Shown here: positions 1 to 9,400 of the stretch, in pieces
Layout: each line of letters begins with the position of its first letter
Position numbering within the stretch: position 1 is the stretch's first letter
DNA from: an uncultured Clostridia bacterium
GTDB taxonomy: Bacteria; Bacillota; Clostridia; UBA1381
Assembly: GCA_934489015.1 (NCBI GenBank)
Contig: CAKSSN010000029.1
Coordinates: 1 to 30,531, forward strand
Direction: 5' to 3'
Length of the DNA: 30,531 bases
Program-made: the position numbers and the translations under genes
Notes under the pieces: generated by a model
What the model was told of the DNA's origin: nothing
Database searches by the model: none
Seen by the model: only the letters and a program-made list of their open reading frames with translations

Positions 1-79
1 AATGCTTATCTTTTGGTCTTTGGTTCGGAATAGTGTAGTGCTGGCGGTCTATCTCTTGTTTTCGGTTGCTTGCTTCTTT

Positions 80-108
80 ATTATAGCATTGAAAAGAGCT
101 TTTGTCAA
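80..108 (-). promoter_or_regulatory. Consensus sigma-A promoter reading leftwards out of the window
   Basis: On the minus strand a perfect TTGACA (103-108) is followed by a 17-base spacer and a perfect TATAAT (80-85). Transcription would start near position 73 and leave the window after a leader of at least 70 bases. Its gene is not visible. A perfect consensus is often seen at highly expressed genes such as stable RNA operons, but nothing in the remaining bases identifies the product. Confidence 0.7.
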
Positions 109-150
109 TGATTTGCCCATACATTTACAAATTTTCATCATTATGCACTA

Positions 151-219
151 AAAAAGACATAGCTTTTAGACCAATGCTATTTTAATTTTTTACATTGGTC
201 TGCTTTGCTATGCCTTTTT
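151..219. terminator. Bidirectional terminator-like hairpin
   Basis: An inner stem AGACCAATG (168-176) pairs with CATTGGTCT (193-201). An outer stem CATAGC/GCTATG extends it, with A-run before and T-run after, so it could terminate transcription in both directions. It isolates the leftward promoter from the TetR gene. A hairpin with the same GACCAAT/ATTGGTC core lies in front of the second TetR gene (22791-22853). Confidence 0.6.
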
Positions 220-293
220 GCACAAAAAAGTTTTGAATTTTTTTATTATGCAGCGTTTTTTTGTTTCGGATTTATGAAAAAATCACTTTGCCC

Positions 294-317
294 GCAACAT
301 AATTCTGATTATGTTGC
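294..317. promoter_or_regulatory. 24-base palindrome, candidate TetR operator (copy 1)
   Basis: Arm GCAACATAAT and its exact reverse complement flank a four-base centre TCTG. Near-identical palindromes occur at 22667-22690, in front of the paralogous TetR gene, and at 22937-22960. Copy 1 lies 63 bases before the TetR1 start, a normal place for an autoregulatory operator. A T-run a few bases downstream would also allow a weak terminator role. Confidence 0.6.
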
Positions 318-379
318 AGGCATATTTTTTTGCGACCGAATAAAACAGTCGCTCAAACCTATTTCGGAGGTGATTATAA

Positions 380-949
380 ATGAACACTGCCACATATCAG
401 ACAACGGATAAAAACGAGCTTTCGGAAAGAGTTTTCCCATATCTCATAAAGCGCGGACTTGAAAACATTAGTATTCGTGAGCTGTGCAAAGGCACGGGAA
501 TTGTGCAGGGTACGCTCTACTATTGGTTTAAGACCAAAACAAATATTGTTTGTGAAACAACCGAATGGGGCTTGAAAAAAGTAACAGACGAAATATTTGA
601 ATATGTGTTTGACAGCCTTGACGATTTACGCGGCTTTTTCTCAAACTGCCTTGACGAAATAAGCAAGTATAAAAAAGAACTTCGCTTTATTTATCAGCTT
701 GCGGCAAGCCCGGTTTACGGCGAGAAAATGAGAGCTGACGGAAAGGAATTAAACTTCATCTATGACAAATACACTCGCAAACTTTCGGCAAGATTAAATT
801 GTGACGAACAGCTTTTGAAACCGCTTGTGTACTTGTTCATATCGGCAGTGCTTGACTATGTGATATGGGACGAAAAAGAAAAATCGCAAATACAACTTGA
901 ATTTATCTATTCCGCTTTGCCTGAAATAATGAGAGCACAGCACAATTAA
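380..949 (+). CDS. TetR-family transcriptional regulator (paralogue 1)
   Basis: This 189-residue protein has the size and layout of a TetR repressor. The N-terminal helix-turn-helix (about residues 24-50) carries the family pattern IRELCKGTG followed by GTLYYWF. The rest is an all-helical ligand and dimerisation domain. The ATG follows GGAGG with proper spacing. It is a clear paralogue of the minus-strand regulator at 22069-22617: by hand alignment about 68 of 149 positions are identical, including IFEYVF, RFIYQ and SAVLDY. A shared 24-base palindrome lies upstream of both. The next gene, an SLH/dockerin protein, starts 57 bases downstream, so the regulator may control itself and the surface-protein operon. 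The ligand is unknown. The family call is firm; target and operator are inferred. Confidence 0.9.
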   Translation: MNTATYQTTDKNELSERVFPYLIKRGLENISIRELCKGTGIVQGTLYYWFKTKTNIVCETTEWGLKKVTDEIFEYVFDSLDDLRGFFSNCLDEISKYKKELRFIYQLAASPVYGEKMRADGKELNFIYDKYTRKLSARLNCDEQLLKPLVYLFISAVLDYVIWDEKEKSQIQLEFIYSALPEIMRAQHN

Positions 950-1005
950 ATTTGAAAATATATTACAAATATATTTTACAACTACATAACAGGAGGTACA
1001 ACCTT

Positions 1006-2979
1006 ATGAAACACACTTGGAGGGCGAGAATCGGGACGCTTGCGATAGCGGCGTGTCTTGCATTTTCGTCAATGCCCGTCTTTGCGGACGGAGCAAAACA
1101 AATAACGGTACGCTTTGAGGACGTCACCGCCAGCGACACTACCACACAATACGGCGAAGCAAAAATCAAGGTGAGTATATCGGGAGCAAACGGAAATACA
1201 ACCGTTGTTCAAAATGCTTTTACCTTTGACGGAATGGATTATAAATCCGCTCGTTTCTTAAAAGGCGAAAATGATCCGCCGGCCGGCGTTTGGTATGCGC
1301 CGACAGATATAGCAACAGTCAATTCCGACAAAAAGTTTACTTTGGGAATTGCGTCAAGCGGTATAACATTCGGCGACAATGAAGAAGTGTATATCATAAC
1401 ATTTTCCGGCGAGCCGGGCGAAGAAGTAACGCTCAATGTTGCAGACGACCTTGATAAAACATACTGTGTAACGGACGGCGACAAGATAACCGCTGCTGCG
1501 CAGGAAACGGTCAGTGCAACGGCAAGCGACAAAGGCAATAAAAGCATTGACGCCGTTGTCAAGCTCACAATGGATAAGGTAACAGGCTTTAACGCAGCAG
1601 CAGACACCGGTATAACGCTTAAAATCACAAGCGAAAACACACCGGGATATGTGGTAACAAATACGCTCAGCAACAAATCGGTACAGGAAAACGGACACCG
1701 TGAAAATACGGATATTCCTACATTCACAGTTAAAAACAGTGTTCTTGCAGGTGATAAATATACCGTTGAGTTTTTTGGCGCAGGATATGTTACATACAAA
1801 AAAACAGGCGTAACCTTTGACACAGCTCTTGAAATCACAAATGCCGAGTTTATTCCGGGTGATGTGAACGGCGACGGCAAGGTTGACGCAGACGACAAGA
1901 CAGCAGCGGAAAAATCACAGAATGAGGAATTTAACGAGGCGGCAGACTTTGACCGCAACGGGAAAACCGATTCGGCGGATATGAAAGTATTTGACGGTAT
2001 TTCCGATAAAACGGCTCCGGCAAAAATGGCAGCACCGACCGTAACAGGCGGCAGCAAGAAAATAACTGTTAAATGGACGAAGCCGGCAGACGAAAGCATT
2101 ACGGGCTATACCATAAAATACGGGACAAGCACAGACAAGCTGACAAGTACAAAGGAAATCGACAAAGCCGATACCGTAAGCACAGATATAACAGGCCTGT
2201 CCGCAAACACAACCTATTATTTGCAGATGGCCGCAAAGAACGCTGACGGAACGAGTGAATTTTCCGATATTGTAAACGCTAAAACAGACGCCGAGAACAC
2301 ACAAGGCGGAGGCGGCACCGGTGGAGGTGGCGGTGGCGGCGGCTCAACGGGTGGCGGCTCAACCGGCGGCGGTGGCGGCGGTTATACCCCCTCGAATCCG
2401 GGTACAACAACACCGACAAATCCGACAAACGGCGAAACCTTTACAGACCTTGAAAATCACGCTTGGGCGAAAGACGCTATTTACACATTAAAGAATAAAG
2501 GTATCATAAGCGGAATCAGCGACACGGAATTTGCTCCTGCAAACAATATTAAGCGCGGCGATTTCATTCTTATTTTAACAAGAATGCTCAGTGTAAACAA
2601 CGAATTTACCGAAAACTTTGCAGACGTTCCCGAAAGTGCTTATTACTATCAGGCAATCGGCAGCGCAAAGGCGGCAGGCATTGCACAGGGCAGCGGCGAG
2701 AACTTTATGCCCGAAAACAGCATAACAAGACAGGATTTAATCACGCTTGCCTACCGTGCTTTCCTTGCAAAAGGTTATATTACCGAAACAGACGACTTTA
2801 CCTCGCTTGACGCATTTGCGGACAAGGGCGACATTTCAGACTATGCACAAATCGCAATGGCTTCTATGGTAAAGGCGGGTATAATTCAAGGCTCAAACGG
2901 CAATGTAAATCCGAAAGGCAATGCAACAAGAGCAGAGGTTGCCGTTATGTGCGCAAGATTGGTTGAGCTGATGAAGTAA
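1006..2979 (+). CDS. Exported SLH-anchored protein with cohesin-like, dockerin and FN3 domains
   Basis: This 657-residue protein begins with a signal peptide (about 1-27, cut after VFA). Residues about 30-160 form a beta-rich segment resembling a cohesin fold. A beta-sandwich with a GAGY motif leads into a type-I dockerin at about 285-334, with two complete calcium loops (DVNGDGKVDADD and DFDRNGKTDSAD). An FN3 domain follows (about 338-432), then a Gly/Ser/Thr linker (about 433-480) and three SLH repeats to the C-terminus, which bind secondary cell-wall polymer. The ATG at 1006 is chosen because AGGAGG sits at 991-996; an in-frame upstream start lacks one. Having dockerin and SLH in one chain is unusual, because it can both anchor to the wall and dock a cohesin. 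The cohesin assignment is inference; dockerin and SLH are clear. Confidence 0.88.
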   Translation: MKHTWRARIGTLAIAACLAFSSMPVFADGAKQITVRFEDVTASDTTTQYGEAKIKVSISGANGNTTVVQNAFTFDGMDYKSARFLKGENDPPAGVWYAPTDIATVNSDKKFTLGIASSGITFGDNEEVYIITFSGEPGEEVTLNVADDLDKTYCVTDGDKITAAAQETVSATASDKGNKSIDAVVKLTMDKVTGFNAAADTGITLKITSENTPGYVVTNTLSNKSVQENGHRENTDIPTFTVKNSVLAGDKYTVEFFGAGYVTYKKTGVTFDTALEITNAEFIPGDVNGDGKVDADDKTAAEKSQNEEFNEAADFDRNGKTDSADMKVFDGISDKTAPAKMAAPTVTGGSKKITVKWTKPADESITGYTIKYGTSTDKLTSTKEIDKADTVSTDITGLSANTTYYLQMAAKNADGTSEFSDIVNAKTDAENTQGGGGTGGGGGGGGSTGGGSTGGGGGGYTPSNPGTTTPTNPTNGETFTDLENHAWAKDAIYTLKNKGIISGISDTEFAPANNIKRGDFILILTRMLSVNNEFTENFADVPESAYYYQAIGSAKAAGIAQGSGENFMPENSITRQDLITLAYRAFLAKGYITETDDFTSLDAFADKGDISDYAQIAMASMVKAGIIQGSNGNVNPKGNATRAEVAVMCARLVELMK

Positions 2980-3224
2980 TGGAACAGGGCGAAAACGAAA
3001 TATTTTTGTACGGTATTCTGTTAGCTCCGCTTATCGTTTTATGCACCGCTGCTTTTTATGTGAATATCATTCGCCCCTTTTCAGAGGGCAGACGATATAT
3101 AAAGGCAGAAATGCACAGAGCTTATACCGAAAGCGAATACCGTTATTGGAAACGGGAGCTGAAAAAACTTTACATATCACAAATCCCGATTTTGGGGAAT
3201 TACATTGTAAAGTATATGCGATAA
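2979..3224 (+). CDS. Small single-pass membrane protein, function unknown
   Basis: This 81-residue protein starts at the ATG of TAATG, sharing the last base of the preceding stop codon, so translation is probably coupled to the SLH/dockerin protein. Residues about 8-30 form one hydrophobic membrane segment. The rest is a basic, aromatic-rich tail (many Arg, Lys and Tyr) probably facing the cytoplasm, with no Cys and no recognisable domain. The tight coupling suggests it serves the exported protein, for example in export or anchoring, but that is conjecture. I do not recognise the family. Confidence 0.7.
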   Translation: MEQGENEIFLYGILLAPLIVLCTAAFYVNIIRPFSEGRRYIKAEMHRAYTESEYRYWKRELKKLYISQIPILGNYIVKYMR

Positions 3225-3379
3225 TTAGCCGGCGGCACCGGATAATTATATATCATTTTGGAGGAAACTCCTCATTAAAGGAATTGTGCTCGGTAGATTT
3301 AATCGGCTTGGCAAGGAGGGGCGGCACAAAGCAAAATCGAACGGCACACAAAATTTTCAGAAAGAAGGAAATTAAAATT

Positions 3380-6301
3380 ATGAAAGGTAAAAAACTTTTG
3401 GCAGGCGTTTTGTCTGCCGCAATGGTACTTGGTACTATGGCGCTTCCTGCTTTTGCCGATGAAACTAATCATGTTACAATCGGCGATAAAACCGAGATGT
3501 ACGATACTCTGCTTGATGCTATAAATGCAACGAAAGCAGAAGATGCAGTAGACAGCGTTATCACTTATAACATCACAGGTAAGGTCAGCGCAGGTAATGG
3601 CTATATCAACTTTGCAAAAAATGTCGAAGATAATACAACAATAGTGTTTGCCGGAACTGACGAAAATGCAGAATTGGCATTGAACGACAATGATGCAAAC
3701 GGAGCAAACATATTCTGGAATGACAGCAAGCCGATAACGGTTAATGTAAAAAATCTTATCTGTTCAAGAGACGGCGGTGTCTGGATAGGAAACGCAGCAC
3801 AGATGAATCAGTATTTTTCAATATGTGCTAACGGTGATGTAACATATACTGATTGTGTATTCCCGGATGGCGCCGGTGCGGGATATTGGAAAAATACTAC
3901 TTTCAGTGGTTGCACATTTAAGAATGACAACGGCGGTGAAACTTTTAAGGACACATACGGACTTTGGTTTAGAGGTGTCAGCGGAAATAAAGTTACTGTA
4001 AAGGACAACTGTGTTTTTGGCAGCCCGAAAGGTATAAAGACTTATAGTGACGACCAAAGTGCAATTCTTGATACCGAAGTATCAGATACTACATTTAACT
4101 GCACAGACAGTCCGGCTATTATTGCTTCAAATCCCGGAACAATTACAGCAACGGATATAAATGTAGATAACTGCGCAGGTGGTGTTGCAAGAAATGATAA
4201 GGGTGCTGAAATTACAGTTGACGGAAAAGCACCTGTTTATGCAGCAAAAGTTGACGGTAAGCTTTATACAGATAAGGCTTATGCCAAAAAAGAAGCGGCA
4301 GAAAAAGGAAAAGATATTGAGACTCTTGTAGCTATGGTTGGAGATAAGTATTATGCTACTATTGACGAAGCAGTTGAAGCAGCTCAGGCAGCAACAACCG
4401 ATAAATGGAGCATTGCGAAAATTACATTGCTCACAAATGACGCTCTTGATATTTCCAAAGGTCCGGACAACTACGTTTCTTACAATATAACAAAAAATGA
4501 TACTGTTGTTAAAGGCGAAAGAATTGCGGACGATGCGCATAAATCATATTATAAACTTACAAATGCATCTACGCTTTACATTCCTGCCGATGTAGACAGT
4601 CTTATTTTGGAAAATGTTAAAAACCTTTGCAGCATTGAAATTGCAAAAGGCGCTGATGTTACATTAAAGCTCAATGGCGACAACGAATTGGCCGGAAATA
4701 TTTTTGTTCCCGAAGGTGCTAAACTTACCATTGAAGATGTAACAGCAGACGGCAGTGGCAGACTTGCAGTATATAATACTGCGGATAAAAAATATATTCC
4801 CAGAGGAATGAATGCTTTTGGTGCAGGTGACGGTTATAGTGCTGCTATTGGCGGAAGTCAAACTCAAAATGGCGGCGAAATCGTTATAAAGAGCGGCGAA
4901 ATTGAAGCATATTCTAACTACGGCTCAGCAATCGGTGGCGGTCAGCAAAAGACAGCAAAGGTTACAATTCTCGGCGGAAAAATTAAAGCAGAAGCAAGCT
5001 ACGGTTGTGCAATCGGCGGCGGTCAGCAGAGCGTAGGTGATGTAACAATCAGCGGCGGTATCATTGACGCAAAATCGGACAGAGGTGCTGCAATCGGCGG
5101 CGGTCAGCAGGCAACGGGCGATTCAAATATTATTATCTCCGGCGGTGATATTACTGTTGCAAGTGATTTTGGAGAAAATCTGCTCGGTAATTCAACGGGA
5201 GAGCCTGCCGGCGCGAAAATTTCCGGTGGTACATTTAATGTAGCCGTATCAGATTATTGCGAAGATGGTTTTTCACCGAAACTTGTTAACGGCAAGTATG
5301 TTGTAGATGACAGCGCAGATACATTAAATCTGTTCTTCAAGCAGCACTCTGATGATAAAACAGTATATGACATCGTATTGAACGGCGACGGAAAAGATAT
5401 TAACAGACTTAACGCTGCTGAATTTACATTCAAACTTACAACAACAGATGCTATAACATACGAAATTGCGGCTGCTGAAAAAATGGCACTCATACCGCAG
5501 GAAAACGAAAAATATGAGTTCCACTTTGACGGAAAAGACGCTGTTGCCGATACAGGCGCTGATATAACAATCGGTACAGTTAAGTTTGACGGATACGGTG
5601 CATTTACTTTTGAAGCAACAGACGGCAGAGTAACGGCTACAACGACATCAGATAACCTTGTTACAGAATTTGTTACAACAGCTACACCGGGCAAAGGCAC
5701 TTTGAACATTGGCTATGACGCAAATAAAATCATTACAGAAATTGAAGTACCTACCCACATACTCACAATCAATGTTCTTATGGATCAATCTGTTACTGCA
5801 CAAACGGCTGATTATCAGGATATGACCGTTGCAATTTCCGGCGGCGACCTTGCAGGAAAGGTATTAACCTACAAGCTCGGAGACGCTGACGCAGAAATTG
5901 ACGAAACAACAAAGACGGTTGCAATGACAGCAAACGGATATGAAATCGCAGCAAAACTTACTGAAAACAGACTTTACACAGTAACAGTAACAGGCGCAGG
6001 TTACAGAACAGCCCGCTATACTGTTAATATGTCCGCAGATAAGACAATGAATGTTTGGAACAACGTTAAGACTAATGAATATGTTGTTGTTGACGATATA
6101 AAGGCAACAAAGAATTTCTTGGCAGGCGACATCATCAAGGACGGAACTATCAACATCTATGACCTTTCGGCAGTAGTTGCATACTTCGGCACAGATAATC
6201 TTGTGGCAAATCACAAGAACTATGCAAAGTATGACTTAAACCGTGACGGCGTAATTGATATGATGGATATTTCTATCGTTCTTGCATCTTGGGGCGAGTA
6301 A
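3380..6301 (+). CDS. Large exported dockerin protein with beta-helix-like repeats
   Basis: This 973-residue protein has a signal peptide (1-27, cut after AFA). The first half is Asn/Gly/Asp-rich and looks like a right-handed beta-helix. Residues about 487-607 hold four copies of a 27-28-residue repeat with the signature AIGGGQQ and G-I-I-SGG turns; at DNA level the best copies are spaced exactly 81 bases. A beta-sandwich of cohesin-like character (about 640-790) and an immunoglobulin-like X-type module with GAGY follow. A C-terminal dockerin starts at about 916. Its second calcium loop (DLNRDGVIDMMD) is complete, but the first has Ile in place of the usual Asn or Asp at position 3. There is no SLH domain, so it needs a partner to stay on the cell. 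The ATG at 3380 has an AGAAGGAA ribosome site and the only signal peptide. No catalytic motif is seen. Confidence 0.82.
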   Translation: MKGKKLLAGVLSAAMVLGTMALPAFADETNHVTIGDKTEMYDTLLDAINATKAEDAVDSVITYNITGKVSAGNGYINFAKNVEDNTTIVFAGTDENAELALNDNDANGANIFWNDSKPITVNVKNLICSRDGGVWIGNAAQMNQYFSICANGDVTYTDCVFPDGAGAGYWKNTTFSGCTFKNDNGGETFKDTYGLWFRGVSGNKVTVKDNCVFGSPKGIKTYSDDQSAILDTEVSDTTFNCTDSPAIIASNPGTITATDINVDNCAGGVARNDKGAEITVDGKAPVYAAKVDGKLYTDKAYAKKEAAEKGKDIETLVAMVGDKYYATIDEAVEAAQAATTDKWSIAKITLLTNDALDISKGPDNYVSYNITKNDTVVKGERIADDAHKSYYKLTNASTLYIPADVDSLILENVKNLCSIEIAKGADVTLKLNGDNELAGNIFVPEGAKLTIEDVTADGSGRLAVYNTADKKYIPRGMNAFGAGDGYSAAIGGSQTQNGGEIVIKSGEIEAYSNYGSAIGGGQQKTAKVTILGGKIKAEASYGCAIGGGQQSVGDVTISGGIIDAKSDRGAAIGGGQQATGDSNIIISGGDITVASDFGENLLGNSTGEPAGAKISGGTFNVAVSDYCEDGFSPKLVNGKYVVDDSADTLNLFFKQHSDDKTVYDIVLNGDGKDINRLNAAEFTFKLTTTDAITYEIAAAEKMALIPQENEKYEFHFDGKDAVADTGADITIGTVKFDGYGAFTFEATDGRVTATTTSDNLVTEFVTTATPGKGTLNIGYDANKIITEIEVPTHILTINVLMDQSVTAQTADYQDMTVAISGGDLAGKVLTYKLGDADAEIDETTKTVAMTANGYEIAAKLTENRLYTVTVTGAGYRTARYTVNMSADKTMNVWNNVKTNEYVVVDDIKATKNFLAGDIIKDGTINIYDLSAVVAYFGTDNLVANHKNYAKYDLNRDGVIDMMDISIVLASWGE
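4844..5170 (+). repeat. 81-base in-frame repeat within the beta-helix region
   Basis: The segment encoding AIGGGQQ recurs at 4928, 5009 and 5090 with exact 81-base spacing, and a weaker first copy lies at 4844 (AIGGSQ). DNA copies are imperfect, so the duplication is not recent. The period of 27 residues fits one or more turns of a parallel beta-helix. Confidence 0.8.
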
Positions 6302-6311
6302 TAACATTCGA

Positions 6312-6340
6312 GGGGGCGGAGCAACCTCCGCCCCTCTTTC
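6312..6340 (+). terminator. Rho-independent terminator after the dockerin gene
   Basis: A GC-rich stem (GGGGCGGAG paired with CTCCGCCCC, loop CAAC) starts about ten bases after the stop and ends in a short T-rich tail. It separates the first surface operon from the large SLH gene. Its 3' arm overlaps the start of a second, longer hairpin at 6334-6377. Confidence 0.7.
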
Positions 6341-6377
6341 AAAAGGCATAAAGCGCTCTTTGTGCCTTTTGAAAGAG
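6334..6377 (+). promoter_or_regulatory. 15-bp perfect hairpin overlapping the terminator
   Basis: CTCTTTCAAAAGGCA (6334-6348) pairs perfectly with its complement at 6363-6377 around a 14-base loop. Because it shares bases with the 3' arm of the terminator, the two structures compete. It lies about 50 bases before the start of the next gene. It could be an antiterminator or a second terminator; no binding factor is evident. Confidence 0.5.
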
Positions 6378-6428
6378 GTAACATACTCTCAAAATATAAA
6401 TAGCATACATAAAAGGAGAAAGCGAAAT

Positions 6429-9400
6429 ATGTCAAAAAAACGAATACTGTCATTTATATTGAGTGTGGTAACACTATGCTCCATTATACCGGGTAATATT
6501 GTTTCGGCGGACGATACCGATAAAAAAAGCCGTAATCTGTATATACACGCACAGGGCGAAAACCCGTCGGCGACCGTAACCGGCAGCACGATTTATACAG
6601 ACGAATCGGCAGATATATATTTTGCCGTTGACAACCCGAACAAGGGCTTGTTTGAGAACGGCGAGCATAAAGAGCCGCAATATGATATGAACGGTTACAG
6701 CGTGACGATTTATTATGACCCGGCATATCTCGAATTGGCGGACGGAACAGACGCAGATTCACCGATTGACTGCACCATTCCGAACAAAACTATATCGGAG
6801 GGCGAAACGGGCGAGTTTGGTTATTATCTTTACCGTCACGGCGGTGAAAGCGGCATAAGCATAAACGGAAAGAGCTATAATTCCGCTTATGTTACGGTAT
6901 TTTTCAGCGGAATTTATCTTCCGCAGAAAAAGGACGGTACACTTTGGTACAATCTCTGTAAATTGCCCTTAAAGCCTAAAAAGACAGGAAGTACACAGGT
7001 ATTTTTTGATACAGAGGGCAGAGGAAATTATATCAAAAACGGTCAGGTTGGCGAAAGTTTGGAGCTTTTTGCGAAAGACGAAAGCGGCGAGCTGGAAAAT
7101 CAGACATTCAGCTATAATGTTGTAAACGGCGGTTATCATAATATCACGATAAAGGACAGAACAAGACCGGGTGCGCCTGTCGCAAATCCCGGTGAGGGCA
7201 GCTATACCGAAACGCAGTATGTTAAGCTGTCTGCGCAAAGCGGCTGCGAAATATGGTATTCAACAGACGGCGGCAATAACTATTATCTATATGACGACAG
7301 TACGCCTATTGAAATTGTTACCACAACAACGATAATCTGCTATGCAAAGCGTATTACCGACCGCAAAACAAGCTCGGAGGTCAGTTATACATATAAAATC
7401 ATTCCGAAAGCGCCGCACCTTTTTGTTGACGAAAGCGGCACAAAAACAATAATACCGAACATTTACAACGAGTACAGCGCATTTAGGGTATATGTTTCGG
7501 ACAAAGAGATTTTTGAAAATTTTGAAGATACAAACAAGGTTTATTACACCTTTTCCGATATATCGGACGAGAATATCACAAGCGGCACAAATCCCGAAAC
7601 TGAATGGGTGGAAATTCAAAGACAAAATCCGTATATCGCTATTGACAGAAAACGCACGGTACGCCTTATAACCGTAAATATGGCAGGCGAAAAATCCGAT
7701 GTTTCGGAATATCATCTCGGCGTTAAGCCCGCAAAGGTAACAGCAGATAAGCCGTCGGGCGATTACGATAAGACAATCAGCGTAACACTTGAAACAGCTA
7801 CGCAAAACGCCGTTATATATTACACCACCGACGGCAGCGATCCGATAGTTTACGGACGGGAATATATATCCCCTGTTCCGATTGCGGCAGATACAACGCT
7901 CCGTGCCGCTGCAACATATGACGGGCTTTGGAGTGAAATATCATCATACTACTATGTTTTCACAGGGTACAATGACTATCACATAGACGCATTTTATCCG
8001 TCGGGAGTTTATGACGGCAGCGTAAATGTAACACTTACGGCAAACAACCCCGAAATCTCTATTGCGTACAGTACAGACGGCGGTAATAATTGGACGCCAT
8101 ATACAAAAACTCTGCTCTTTGAGGAAGATACGGAGCTTTATGTCCGTGCGGTTGATAAAGACGGTGTTCCGCACGAAAAGCAGCAGCCCCCATATACCTA
8201 CAAAATAAGACCGCAGCCGCCGAAGTTCGTGCCGGAAAGCACACAGTTTACACAGACGACCGAAATATCCGTTTTCTGCACAGACAGCAACGATGATACA
8301 AAAGACCGCTACGAGCTTTACTATACGACAGACGGCAGCGATCCGCTGACAAGCAATACAAGAAAAAAAGCACAGAACGAGTACAGCACGGCTCTTATCA
8401 CAATTAACGATTACACCGTTGTCAAAGCGGTTGTAATTAAAGACGGAACAACACCGTCAAGAGTGGTTACGCAGACCTACGACATTGTAAACAAAAAGCC
8501 TGCAAGACCGCTTATGACCTTAACACCCGGTAATTACATAAGAAAAATCGGCGACGAAATCGGCTTTTCTACAAAGTTTATGCCCGTACCGACAGGAACG
8601 GAAATCTATTATACAATAAGCTATAACGGAACATTTACCGCCGATCCCGTACCGGGCGCGGCAGGTACAAGTAAATTTGATTTTGACAGTGAGCCGATAG
8701 TACCGATAACCGTTAAGGGACACACGATTATAAAGGCGGTTGCGGTCAATGCGTTCGGAGTGAAAAGCGACGTCGGTATATTTGAATATATCGTAACGCC
8801 CGAAGCTCCGAAAGCTGCTCCCTCTGCCGTAATCAGCGGCGATACGCTCCCTGTTGTTCCCGTGAGTGCAGTTAAGGGCTGTACGGTGAAATATGATGTA
8901 AACGGTTTTGAAAATGAATTTGTTTGCGAGGACGGCAGCTTTTATATTGATACCGCAACAGGAAACGCCTATAAGGACGAGGCTTGCACAGAGCCTTTGG
9001 GAACGCAGAACGCTGACACGATAACCGCTCCGGCGGAGCTGAATATCAGTGCAGAGCTTGACGGTATCGAAAGCGGACAGAACAGATACACATATAAATT
9101 AAGTGCTGACGCAGGAACGCTTGCACCGCCCTACGCCGATAAAGAAACGGGCGAATATGAGGAAATAAAAGCAGACGAAAACAATAATTTATTGCTTGTA
9201 AAGCTGTATTCCTTAAATAACGGCGACACAATTCAATACACGACCGATAACGGCGCAAATTGGATTGACTACACCGACACAATAAAAATCAAAAACGACA
9301 CCGTATTGCAGATAAGAAGTGAAAAAGACGGCAATTACAGCAAAATTACAAGCTATGTATATAACTTTGTGCCGCTTGCACCGATTATCACGCTTCCATC

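Larger units (their letters stand above)
1..379. other. Intergenic region upstream of the first TetR gene
   Basis: No convincing gene is visible here. The stretch holds a consensus promoter reading out of the window to the left, a bidirectional terminator-like hairpin, a 24-base palindrome and the ribosome site of the TetR gene, each listed separately. A small hairpin (GCGAC/GTCGC, about 331-353) lies between the palindrome and the ribosome site. Short frames that overlap the TetR start have no ribosome site and are treated as shadows. Confidence 0.6.

Noticed and set aside
294..317. Palindrome as a simple terminator
   Set aside because: The stem is very AT-rich and the same palindrome occurs without a T-run in the leader of TetR2; the conserved position before both TetR genes fits an operator better.
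205..411. Short frame overlapping the TetR1 start
   Set aside because: No ribosome site; it runs across the palindrome and into the TetR gene in another frame.
1239..2099. Minus-strand frame of 286 codons
   Set aside because: It is fully antisense to the SLH/dockerin protein, Ser/Val-rich by codon mirroring, and has no ribosome site.
1006..6301. A classical cellulosome cluster
   Set aside because: Dockerins and SLH domains are present, but no glycoside hydrolase, pectate lyase or cellulose-binding module is recognisable in the window.
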